This document shows positions 9,101-15,719 of a stretch of 30,681 nucleotides of DNA, piece after piece. A model generated the notes under the pieces. The model did not search any database. It had not been told where the DNA came from and was given only the letters and a program-made list of their open reading frames with translations. Numbering within the stretch: the first letter of the stretch is position 1; each line of letters begins with the position of its first letter. Source of the stretch: Candidatus Caenarcanales bacterium (lineage in GTDB: Bacteria > Cyanobacteriota > Vampirovibrionia > Caenarcaniphilales > Caenarcanaceae); assembly GCA_947489925.1 (NCBI GenBank), contig CANLFK010000004.1, positions 1 through 30,681 of the forward strand. Reading direction: 5' to 3'. The translations under genes were made by a program, and so were the position numbers.

Positions 9101-9299
9101 GTGCCGATTCGGGAATATCTGGATTGAGTTTTTTTAAAGATTGTTTAAGATGACTTTCTAAAATAACACTATCAAATCTTTCTCTTTGTGGATTGGTTGA
9201 ATACGGTGCAATATCTGGACCATAGAAATACTGATAACCTTGAGACACAAGCAATTCTATCAAGTTTTGCTCAATGTGGGATTCGTTTAATAAGGGCAT
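6174..9299 (-). CDS. hsdR: Type I restriction enzyme R subunit (HsdR)
   Basis: ATP-dependent translocase/nuclease subunit of a type I R-M complex, 1041 residues, full length. The N-terminal PD-(D/E)XK nuclease shows Asp143, Glu157-x-Lys159 (IAELK) and QxxxY (Gln174, Tyr178). The SF2 motor follows: Walker A TQGSGKS (308-314), DEAH (413-416), TGTP (456-459), motif VI QAIARVNR (674-681). A helical C-terminus binds HsdM/HsdS. It is the last gene of the operon. The GxxExxY cassette separates it from hsdS; its ATG lies 7 nt beyond a 97-bp palindromic repeat and has no Shine-Dalgarno, as if the original leader was displaced. All motifs look intact, so it should be active if translated. Confidence 0.96.
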   Translation of the reverse strand: MPLLNESHIEQNLIELLVSQGYQYFYGPDIAPYSTNPQRERFDSVILESHLKQSLKKLNPDIPESARHEAYQHIINLGSQDLMANNEKFHNFLTDGITVEYFKDGNTKGINVKLIDLENIANNSFWVVNQFVIKENNNEKRLDVVIFVNGLPLVIAELKSATDEKATLDKAFTQIQNYKKAIPSIFYYNSLCIISDGIDAKVSSLSAPFSRYLAWKSPEKKENGILPEMQIMAEKMLDKEVLLRLIRYNTVFEQEEKKDQKTGLLSVLKVKKVAVYHQYYAVEKAIQETLRSVNPSLGDRKIGIVWHTQGSGKSLSMVFYTGQIVIQPSMKNPTIVILTDRNDLDDQLFATFGNCKQLLRQTPVQAENREHLKELLKVSGGGIVFTTIQKFSPSEGNIYQTLSERSNIVVVADEAHRSQYGFKGKVIETENGSEIRYGNAKYLRDALPQASFIGFTGTPIEKEDRSTRNVFGDEIDIYDIKQAVDDGATVPINYESRLVKIRLNQEIVNKIDYAIDEIIGATEEQKEKAKKKNAQIDAIVGNPDRLKDIAKDIVEHFEARQKSFEGKAMTVCMTRQIAVNLYSEIINLRPDWHNNELMKGVIKIVMTSSSDDPESFQSHHTSKEDRKKLAHRLKDINDSLQMVLVQSMWLTGFDIPCLHTMYIDKKMQGANLMQAIARVNRVYKDKPGGLIVDYIGIGQDLRNAMSVYIQSGGEGEAVLDIAEIIAGMKTKFEIVDQMFHGFDYKQYFKAKNTDKLKILLGSTNFILQNEELKNRFLAEITALSKLFAMAVPSTESEQIRDEIAFFQAIKARINKFIPSGYKSDKQVETAIRQIVDEALASDGVINIFEAAGIKTPTLDILSEEFLLEVKNMEQKNLAFELLRKLIHDEVKVRKTKNIVQAKKFSEMLQNVIKKYHNNQIDTAQVIQELSDIARKMKLENKKAEEIGLSQEEYAFYSVLAQNDSTKFLEDYKMKELIHVIVDIVRKNATIDWEKMENKRAELRLAVKKALMKYGYPPDLARIEADKVLEQSELLASELIKK

Positions 9300-9306
9300 A
9301 GTGTTT

Positions 9307-9403
9307 AATTGTCTGAACCTTGATTTACTTGATTAAAGGATTTTCTTGATTTTTATTTTATCAATCATGTTAATTTTTAAATCCTATTAATCATGGTTCA
9401 GAC
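9307..9403. repeat. 97-bp palindromic repeat, copy next to hsdR
   Basis: Near-identical to 9767-9863 (two differences, at 9375 and 9399). Terminal inverted repeats are GTCTGAACC (9311-9319) and GGTTCAGAC (9395-9403), with internal arms that pair imperfectly (TGATTAAAGGATTT against AAATCCTATTAATCA). The TGA stop of the GxxExxY gene (9398-9400) is supplied by the repeat terminus. Confidence 0.92.
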
Positions 9404-9766
9404 TTTATGATGTACTCGTTTAAATTGAAGGCTTTTTCCTCCAAAATTAACTAATAACCCAATCTCTACACTGTAAGCTTCTAGATAATTCATTGCTTGT
9501 GCCAAGTGAACATCTTCTAGTGTTATTATTGCTTTTAATTCAACCATTACAAGTTTTTCAACAAAAAAATCAACTCTTCTTTGTCCCACTTTGCGTTCTC
9601 TATAAAAAATATCCATCTCTTTTTCTCGCTCAAAGCTCAAGTTATTTAATTCCATTTCAATCGCCAAGGAGCGTTGATAAATAACTTCCTGAAAACCATT
9701 TCCTAATGTTGAATGCACTTTCATCGCACAACCTATAATTTTTCTTGTTAATTCTTCATGTTGCAT
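9398..9766 (-). CDS. GxxExxY family protein (PD-(D/E)XK nuclease-like)
   Basis: A 122-residue protein with the family signature Gly24-x-x-Glu27-x-x-Tyr30 (GFQEVIY). The nuclease-like core RVDFFVEKLVMVELK has Asp66, Glu76 and Lys78, followed by Gln90-x3-Tyr94, the QxxxY seen in RecB-type nucleases. Its biochemical function is unproven. The gene occupies the space between two 97-bp palindromic repeats with no spacer: its ATG is the base after one repeat, and its stop TGA lies in the GTCTGAACC end of the other. It splits hsdS from hsdR and is not a usual part of type I R-M operons. It has no Shine-Dalgarno and follows the same GGTTCAGACAATT leader as hsdR. The repeat-gene-repeat structure suggests a cassette insertion. 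Confidence 0.88.
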   Translation of the reverse strand: MQHEELTRKIIGCAMKVHSTLGNGFQEVIYQRSLAIEMELNNLSFEREKEMDIFYRERKVGQRRVDFFVEKLVMVELKAIITLEDVHLAQAMNYLEAYSVEIGLLVNFGGKSLQFKRVHHKV

Positions 9767-9863
9767 AATTGTCTGAACCTTGATTTACTTGATTAAAGGA
9801 TTTTCTTGATTTTTATTTTATCAATCATGTTAATCTTTAAATCCTATTAATCATGGTTTAGAC
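9767..9863. repeat. 97-bp palindromic repeat, copy next to hsdS
   Basis: Second copy of the 9307 repeat, in direct orientation, 460 nt away. Its inner end forms the leader of the GxxExxY gene. Its outer end overlaps the 3' end of the HsdS fusion gene and supplies the last codons (V-S-K-P) and the TGA stop, so the insertion changed the HsdS C-terminus. The right terminal repeat carries one substitution (GGTTTAGAC). Confidence 0.92.
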
Positions 9864-12007
9864 ACCTGAACCTCACCCAGCATCAACCGTGGTAAAAGCT
9901 CATCACGACTACGAGCAAGGGATTGGATTTGGTATAAGTTATCTAAAATTTTTGTAAAAATTGGGTTGGTTGCGTCATGAAAGTTTTCTAGTATTCCTTC
10001 GTTTGGTATTATAATTTCTATGTTTGAAAATGTAGAAGTGTTGATATTTAAAGTTGCTGATCCGCCACTTCCAATAGCTAATAAATCACTTTTCATATTT
10101 GTGAGCACAAAATATAAGTAGCCAAGATATTTTTCATCATTTGGAACAATTGAATTTATTTGCTGATTTGTTTGAGAATCTTTACTTGTAATTGAAACTA
10201 AACCAACTGTTGCAATGCAACTTACACAAATTGAATTTTTTGGTATAAATTTATTTTTTTGTGTATTTGCTCCAAGTTCTGTCAAAGAATCTTCTGTTTT
10301 TACAATAAATACTTGTCCATGCATATCTGGAATTTTGATAAATGGAATTTCTCCGCCAAAATATTCTTGATTATCTTTTGATGGTGTTTTTCCGCAAACA
10401 ATTTGTCCAACCTCCCCCAACTTGCCAACTCGCCAGCCTTCTGGTGAATTACCCCCCAGCCCCCTCATAGGGGGAGCTTGAACAATCTCCAACTCCTTCT
10501 CGGGGAAATTTTGAACAATCTCAACCTCTTGAAACGGGGCTTTTTGTAGATTAAAAGGTTTTAGGTATTCGTTTATTTTCTGGCAAACATTTTTAAAGCT
10601 GTTTATCACTTCTTCATTACTGAACCTTATTACCTTTAATCCGTATGTGTTGAATAGCTCTGTTCTCATTCTGTCATATTCTTTTGATGCATCCGAAAGA
10701 TGAACATCTCCATCTACTTCTATGATTAAGTCTGCTTTGGAACAATAAAAATCCGCAATAAAATGGTCTATTGGTCTTTGCCTATAAAACTTATAATCAT
10801 GCCTGCTCAAGAATTCATCCCACAATTTTTTTTCTGCCTGGGTGGGATTTCTCCTCATCATTTTTGCTTTTTCTAGATTATTTGGATTATAAGGAAAATG
10901 TTTTCCATCCCAAATTAAGCCTTTTTCCTTGACTTCTTCTTGGCTCAGATTAAGTTTCCAGTTTTCATATTTTTTGTCTTGTTCTATCTCTTCTTTGAGG
11001 GAATTATCTTCTTCTGTTCCCCCTATGAGGGGGTTAGGGGGTAAACACATCTCTTTAGAAATAACCTGTTCTGTTCCCCCTACGAGGGGGTTAGGGGGTA
11101 AACACATCCCTATGAGGGGGTTAGGGGGTAAACACATCTCCGCAAAAATCACCTGCCCCATCTCTTCCAATGTCTTGTTTTGCTCTCTCAGTAGCTCAAT
11201 TTTATCATCAAAAGCGGAAAGTACAGAGGCGATGGCGATTTGCTCGGGGAGAGGAGGGAGGAGGAATTTTAAAGATTCAAAAGTGCCTAAATTAATATTA
11301 TCTTGTACAGAACCGATGGCAATTTGTCTTAGCTCTTTTTGAACCATTGAAAAATTATAATAAATAAAATCTAAATCACACTTTTCTTTATCTGGCAAAA
11401 AACCTAAAATACTATCTGGAAAACAAGAAGGAAAACTGAGAATAGCAATTTCTGCGATATTTGCGGCAATGGTTATACATAAGGTATCTTTCGCCCACAA
11501 TTTGCTTTGAGCTAATCCTGCTTCAGAATAGGTGTTTTCAAAGGAGTTGATATATTTTCTAGCTGATTTAATTTCACCTGTTTGGATAAAAGGATATTTA
11601 CCTCCAAATAAATGAGGTGCCCATCTTGGTCTATGTTTTGATTTTCCTCTAGCTAATTTCCCAACCTCCCCTAAAGTCGTTTCTAGCCAGTCTTTCAAAT
11701 AAAAAATCTTCCCATAATTATCTATTTCTTTTTTTAATTTTTCGTTTGAAATTTTTTTATAATCCAGCACATCAAAAAAATATGGCAAATTTGATTCTTC
11801 AAAATCTGATTTTAATTCTGCAATTACATTATTATCTAACTTTTCATCTTGCCCTTGCCAAATTGCCAAATCAACATCTGAACCTATTGTAAAAGTATTT
11901 TTTGCCCTTGATCCAAAGATTACAGCTTTTTTTATTGCTTGATACTTTTTTAATATTTGTAATATTTTTTCATTTATTTCATGCGTAAAACCAAAATCAT
12001 TCATCAT
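9851..12007 (-). CDS. hsdS: MntA-like antitoxin fused to HsdS with an internal DUF559 nuclease domain
   Basis: A 718-residue multidomain protein. Residues 1-103 are a minimal nucleotidyltransferase with GSX10DXD (Gly32-Ser33, Asp44, Asp46) and a third acidic Asp79, as in MntA/HI0073 antitoxins. From ~105 (DWLETTLGEVG) begins a type I specificity subunit: first target-recognition domain (~106-250), then the conserved helix PPLPEQIAIASVLSAFDDKI (~251-270). Three translated GC-rich repeats (PPNPL, ~294-331) lead to a DUF559 (Vsr-like) domain, ~371-482, with RRNPTQAEKKLW, Asp419 and EVDGxxH (430-436). Another GC-rich repeat (APPMRGLGG) precedes the second recognition domain (~520-690) and the closing RDELLPRLMLGE. 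The start overlaps hepT by 11 nt, with AAGGA upstream. No frameshift is seen. Whether the chain is processed, or DUF559 cuts DNA, is unknown. Confidence 0.9.
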   Translation of the reverse strand: MMNDFGFTHEINEKILQILKKYQAIKKAVIFGSRAKNTFTIGSDVDLAIWQGQDEKLDNNVIAELKSDFEESNLPYFFDVLDYKKISNEKLKKEIDNYGKIFYLKDWLETTLGEVGKLARGKSKHRPRWAPHLFGGKYPFIQTGEIKSARKYINSFENTYSEAGLAQSKLWAKDTLCITIAANIAEIAILSFPSCFPDSILGFLPDKEKCDLDFIYYNFSMVQKELRQIAIGSVQDNINLGTFESLKFLLPPLPEQIAIASVLSAFDDKIELLREQNKTLEEMGQVIFAEMCLPPNPLIGMCLPPNPLVGGTEQVISKEMCLPPNPLIGGTEEDNSLKEEIEQDKKYENWKLNLSQEEVKEKGLIWDGKHFPYNPNNLEKAKMMRRNPTQAEKKLWDEFLSRHDYKFYRQRPIDHFIADFYCSKADLIIEVDGDVHLSDASKEYDRMRTELFNTYGLKVIRFSNEEVINSFKNVCQKINEYLKPFNLQKAPFQEVEIVQNFPEKELEIVQAPPMRGLGGNSPEGWRVGKLGEVGQIVCGKTPSKDNQEYFGGEIPFIKIPDMHGQVFIVKTEDSLTELGANTQKNKFIPKNSICVSCIATVGLVSITSKDSQTNQQINSIVPNDEKYLGYLYFVLTNMKSDLLAIGSGGSATLNINTSTFSNIEIIIPNEGILENFHDATNPIFTKILDNLYQIQSLARSRDELLPRLMLGEVQVSKP
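10451..10480. repeat. GC-rich palindrome, copy between DUF559 and the second recognition domain
   Basis: CCCCCCAGCCCCCTCATAGGGGGAG on the + strand, with palindromic core CCCCCT/AGGGGG. It is translated on the - strand as APPMRGLGG. It is inverted relative to the three copies at 11014-11140, so the DUF559 module (10562-10897) lies between inverted repeats. Confidence 0.88.
11014..11140. repeat. Three GC-rich palindromes in a row inside the HsdS gene
   Basis: Copies at about 11014-11053, 11071-11110 and 11107-11140 share the core CCCCCTATGAGGGGGTTAGG and the tail GTAAACACATC (one substitution, TACGAG, in the second). On the - strand each encodes MCLPPNPLIGG-like residues, so the frame stays open through all three. 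They mark the junction between the HsdS central helix and the DUF559 insert. Confidence 0.9.
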
Positions 12008-12413
12008 TTTTATTTTCCTTCAAAATAAAGTACAGATCTTGAATAATAAAATAATATTTTTCTAAAATATCTGTAATAACCTGTTTTGCAATTTCTTCAT
12101 TATAAATATGCGATGTTAAATTTCTATCATCAACTGCTTTAAGCCACAATTCACAATCTTTTATAAAACCTTCTTTAAAAGCTGTTCTCAATACTTTTTT
12201 AGGGCTTTCTATCTCAATAAAACCTTGCTCTTCCAAATAATCTTTTAATGTTTTCCAAGCTAATTCCAAAGTAAATTCATAAGTTTGAATAAAACCTGCT
12301 ACTAATAAGTTATCCTGCATATTTTGTTTTATTCTATCAATTGCTTCTGTCAATCTTAAGAAAGCACGCTCTAAATTTTCAAACTTTTGATGCCATTTGA
12401 TTTTATATCCCAT
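11997..12413 (-). CDS. hepT: HepT-like HEPN toxin (nucleotidyltransferase substrate-binding family)
   Basis: A 138-residue, mostly helical HEPN protein of the HI0074 family. The RNase motif RX4HXY is present as Arg97, His102 and Tyr104 in DDRNLTSHIY. In characterised HepT/MntA pairs (Shewanella oneidensis), HepT is an RNase toxin and MntA silences it by adding AMP to the tyrosine of this motif; the same residues are intact here. AGGAG sits 5 nt before the ATG, and hsdM ends 18 nt upstream. Its 3' end overlaps the MntA-HsdS gene by 11 nt, giving tight coupling of toxin to antitoxin and specificity subunit. Toxin activity in this host is inferred from motifs only. Confidence 0.9.
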   Translation of the reverse strand: MGYKIKWHQKFENLERAFLRLTEAIDRIKQNMQDNLLVAGFIQTYEFTLELAWKTLKDYLEEQGFIEIESPKKVLRTAFKEGFIKDCELWLKAVDDRNLTSHIYNEEIAKQVITDILEKYYFIIQDLYFILKENKNDE

Positions 12414-12431
12414 ATATTCTCCTATTATTAT

Positions 12432-13943
12432 TCAAATACTAAACCCAATTTTTGCTAGTTGTTTTTTGATTTCGGTATTCATTATTTCTTCTTTGGCAAA
12501 TTGTTCTTTTAGTGTATTTGTTAATTTTTCCATTTTCTCTTCAAAAGGAATTCCATCATCTATTGCATCAGTAATTCCGACATAACGCCCCGGAGTTAGC
12601 ACAAAACCATGTTTTTCTACTTCTTCACGAGAGGCAGATTTACAAAAACCTTTTATATCTTCGTATTTATCAGGGGCTTTTCTCCAATTATGATATGTTT
12701 CAGAGATTTTATTCATGTCTTGATCGGTAAATTCTCGATGGACACGATCTTTCAAAAATCCCATTTCCGAAGCGTCTATAAAGAGAATCTCATTCTTTCT
12801 TGTTTTTCTTTCTCTGCGTAAAAACCAAATACAAGCGGGAATTCCCGTATTATAAAAAAGTTGTTTTGGTAATGCGACGATACATTCTACTAAGTCATTT
12901 TGTATCAGATTTTTGCGGATTTCACCTTCCCCCGAAGTATTAGAGCTAAGAGAACCATTTGCAAGAACTGTTGCCATTACTCCATTTGGTGATAAATGAT
13001 AGAGCATATGTTGCATCCAAGCAAAGTTTGCATTACCACTTGGTGGCACGCCATATTTCCATCTTGCATCATCTTGTAAAATTTCTTGTCCCCAGTCAGA
13101 TTGATTAAATGGAGGATTTGCAAGTATATAATCAGCTTTCAGGTCTGGAAAAGCATTTTTTAAAAAACTTCCTTCCGTATTCCAAGCCACAAATTGAGAG
13201 TTAATATTACGAATAGCAAGATTCATTTTGGATAATTTCCAAGTTGTTTGATTAGATTCTTGCCCATAAATTGTAATGTCTTTGATATTTCCTTGATGTT
13301 CTTCGACAAACTTTTCACTCATTACAAACATACCACCACTGCCACAGGCTGGATCATAAACTCGCCCTTTATAGGGTTCTATCATTTCAACCATTAGTTT
13401 TACAATAGATTTTGGAGTATAAAATTGTCCGCCTTTTTTGCCTTCGGCATTAGCAAATTCACCCAAAAAATACTCATAAACACGACCAAAAAGATCTTTT
13501 GAGTTTTCACTTGTGGCCTTAAGCTCTGTATTAGAAATTAAATCAATTAGCTGACCCAGTGAAGCTTTATCTAGGTTTGGCTTTCCAAATACTTTCGGCA
13601 ATACATTTTTGAGTTCTGGATTTTCTTTTTCTATAGCTTCCATAGCGTCATCAAGTTCTTGTCCGATAGTTGGCAATTTTGCTTTGGCTTGCATATTTTT
13701 CCAGCGGGCTTGTTCTGGTACAAAAAAGATATTTTCTGCTTTATATTCGTCTCTATCTTCTGCATCAGAAAATTCATCTCGAGTTAGTTTTTCATACAAT
13801 TCTTGAAAACTTTCAGAAATATATTTAAGAAAAATCAATCCCAGAGCTACATTTTTGTATTCAGCCGCATCAATATTTTTGCGAAGTTTATCCGCTGCCT
13901 TAAAAAGCTGTGTTTCAAAGTTTGAGATTTGTTCTTTTGCCAT
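12432..13943 (-). CDS. hsdM: Type I DNA methyltransferase subunit (HsdM)
   Basis: N6-adenine methyltransferase subunit of a type I R-M complex, 503 residues. The N-terminal helical HsdM domain (~5-150) is followed by the catalytic domain with SAM motif I DPACGSGG (197-204) and motif IV NPPFN (276-280). The segment KGGQFYTPKSIVKLMV (~170-185) is typical of the family. It is the first gene of the operon hsdM-hepT-mntA/hsdS-GxxExxY-hsdR and is divergent from the Ycf45-like gene across 169 nt of AT-rich DNA that must hold both promoters. It is complete and would need HsdS for target recognition. Confidence 0.96.
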   Translation of the reverse strand: MAKEQISNFETQLFKAADKLRKNIDAAEYKNVALGLIFLKYISESFQELYEKLTRDEFSDAEDRDEYKAENIFFVPEQARWKNMQAKAKLPTIGQELDDAMEAIEKENPELKNVLPKVFGKPNLDKASLGQLIDLISNTELKATSENSKDLFGRVYEYFLGEFANAEGKKGGQFYTPKSIVKLMVEMIEPYKGRVYDPACGSGGMFVMSEKFVEEHQGNIKDITIYGQESNQTTWKLSKMNLAIRNINSQFVAWNTEGSFLKNAFPDLKADYILANPPFNQSDWGQEILQDDARWKYGVPPSGNANFAWMQHMLYHLSPNGVMATVLANGSLSSNTSGEGEIRKNLIQNDLVECIVALPKQLFYNTGIPACIWFLRRERKTRKNEILFIDASEMGFLKDRVHREFTDQDMNKISETYHNWRKAPDKYEDIKGFCKSASREEVEKHGFVLTPGRYVGITDAIDDGIPFEEKMEKLTNTLKEQFAKEEIMNTEIKKQLAKIGFSI

Positions 13944-14112
13944 AGTTGTTTATCTTAACAATTAAAAGTTTGTATTTTCAACTGTTTGCTAAACCGAATA
14001 AAAACTTAAATAATGTCAGCTCATGAAAGATTTGAATTAAAAATATTACTAAAAGCCTATTAGGCAAAATTCATTATAAAATTAATTAAACAAATCTATA
14101 AAATCTTGAAAA

Positions 14113-15684
14113 TTGCCCAATCCTAATCTAAATTCTAATTCTGATGAGCTTGAGCTTTTACTTCAGCTTTTACCTAACAGAATAAAACAAATTATATCGG
14201 CTGAAAATAAACAAAGTATTTTACTTGAAGTTGTTTTAGATTTAGGCCGTTACCCAGAAATTCGTTTTACAAAAGGAAGCTCAATCTTTTTGGATGAAGT
14301 TGTTTCTAGAGAAGAAATTGATTTCATTTGCCATAATGTTGGTGGTTTTTCATCGGAAAATAGGGCTGGCATTGAAAGTACTTTGCATCGTATATCGGGT
14401 ATTAGAAACCGCAAAAGCGAAATTATTGGGCTAACTTGTAGGGTTGGACGCACGCTTAGCGGAACAGTTGAATTAATTAAAGATTTATTGCAAAAAAACA
14501 AATCAATTTTACTTTTAGGACCACCCGGCTGTGGTAAAACAACCAAATTGCGTGAAATTGCTCAAATATTTGCAGATGATTTAAAAAAAAGAGTAATTAT
14601 TATTGACACTTCTAATGAAATTGGCGGAGATGGTGATATTCCACATCCATCTATCGGAAAAGCTCGCAGAATGCCAGTTATTGATTCTTTAGAACAACAT
14701 AAAGTTATGATTGAGGCCGTTGAAAATCATACTCCTGAAGTAATTGTTGTTGATGAAATTAGCACACCAGAAGAAGCTTTAGCCGCCCAAACTATTGCCG
14801 AGAGAGGGGTTATTTTAGTAGCAACTGCACATGGCAGAGATTTAGAAAGTATTGTGCAAAATCCTTCTTTATCAATTTTGGTTGGAGGCTCACAAGCTGT
14901 AACCTTAAGCGACGAAGAAGCCAAAAGACGCAAAACTCAGAAAAGTATTTTGGAAAGATGCAAAGATGCCACTTTTGAAATTGTCATTGAAATTATTTCG
15001 CAAAATTCGGTAGTCGTTCATAAAAATGTCAATGAAGCAGTTGATCAAATATTAAGGGGCGGAACTCCTTTGCGGAGCGAATTAAGACATAGTCATATTG
15101 AAGATAATAATAAAAAATCTAATTTAAATATTAATAATTCTTTGTTTAATAATCAAATTAATACCGAGCCGAATAAAGCCTCTGGGCAAATATATGAATC
15201 AAAATATAATACTCAAAAACCTTTACATATTTATCCGTATGCGGTTAGTCATAATCAAATTTATATGGTCATAAAAGCTTTAAATTTACCAGCGGTTTTG
15301 GTAGACACTGTTGATGAAGCTGATTTAGTAATTGCTTTGGAAGATTATGCCCAGCCCAGAGCGAAAATTAGAAAATTAGCTAATTTATTAAATATTCAAT
15401 TAGAGACTATTCAAAACAATAATTTTCATGAATTAAAAGGAATTATAGCGGGAATTATGAAAACCGAAAATGAGACCGAATTGAAAAGTGATATAGATTT
15501 ACAAATGGGCTTAGAAGAAGTTATGAAAGCCATTGAATCTTTGAGAGTGATTAATAAACCAATTGAATTAGCTCCCCGTAAGGCTTCGGTTAGGTCTGCT
15601 CAAACAGATTTATTGCTTAGAAATGGTTTTCAGTCTGAAATTATTGGTGAAGGAGATGAACAGAGAATAAAAATTATTGGTTAA
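14113..15684 (+). CDS. Ycf45/SpoIIIAA-like AAA ATPase with C-terminal R3H domain
   Basis: A 523-residue P-loop ATPase of the group containing plastid/cyanobacterial Ycf45 and relatives of SpoIIIAA. Walker A is GPPGCGKTT (136-144), Walker B EVIVVDE (209-215), with sensor-like ATAHG (237-241). After a low-complexity Asn-rich linker (~330-365), a second conserved region (~370-450) leads to an R3H nucleic-acid-binding domain (~460-523; PRKASVRSAQ ... GEGDEQRIKII). Cellular role is unknown. The start is TTG 14113: an in-frame stop lies two codons upstream and there is no early ATG. No Shine-Dalgarno is visible. The SDR gene follows after 35 nt. The R3H-containing architecture is my main pointer to a cyanobacterial-like lineage. 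Confidence 0.88.
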   Translation: MPNPNLNSNSDELELLLQLLPNRIKQIISAENKQSILLEVVLDLGRYPEIRFTKGSSIFLDEVVSREEIDFICHNVGGFSSENRAGIESTLHRISGIRNRKSEIIGLTCRVGRTLSGTVELIKDLLQKNKSILLLGPPGCGKTTKLREIAQIFADDLKKRVIIIDTSNEIGGDGDIPHPSIGKARRMPVIDSLEQHKVMIEAVENHTPEVIVVDEISTPEEALAAQTIAERGVILVATAHGRDLESIVQNPSLSILVGGSQAVTLSDEEAKRRKTQKSILERCKDATFEIVIEIISQNSVVVHKNVNEAVDQILRGGTPLRSELRHSHIEDNNKKSNLNINNSLFNNQINTEPNKASGQIYESKYNTQKPLHIYPYAVSHNQIYMVIKALNLPAVLVDTVDEADLVIALEDYAQPRAKIRKLANLLNIQLETIQNNNFHELKGIIAGIMKTENETELKSDIDLQMGLEEVMKAIESLRVINKPIELAPRKASVRSAQTDLLLRNGFQSEIIGEGDEQRIKIIG

Positions 15685-15719
15685 GCTAAATTAAAAATAC
15701 TTATCGTAATAAACAAATC

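Noticed and set aside
9307..9403. Rho-independent terminator at the palindromes
   Set aside because: The arms are AT-rich and imperfect, and no U-run follows the terminal stem. Transcription probably continues to hsdR.
9307..9863. Insertion sequence with a transposase
   Set aside because: The enclosed 122-residue protein is GxxExxY, with no transposase motifs, and the flanking units are direct copies of a palindrome rather than IS ends.
11014..11140. Three short repeats in a row that could suggest a CRISPR array
   Set aside because: The units are palindromic, unevenly spaced (one pair overlaps), and translated in frame within hsdS; no cas genes are present.
10929..11342. 137-codon plus-strand ORF opposite hsdS
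   Set aside because: It is open because the GC-rich repeats lack stops in that frame; the opposite strand encodes clear HsdS and DUF559 motifs.
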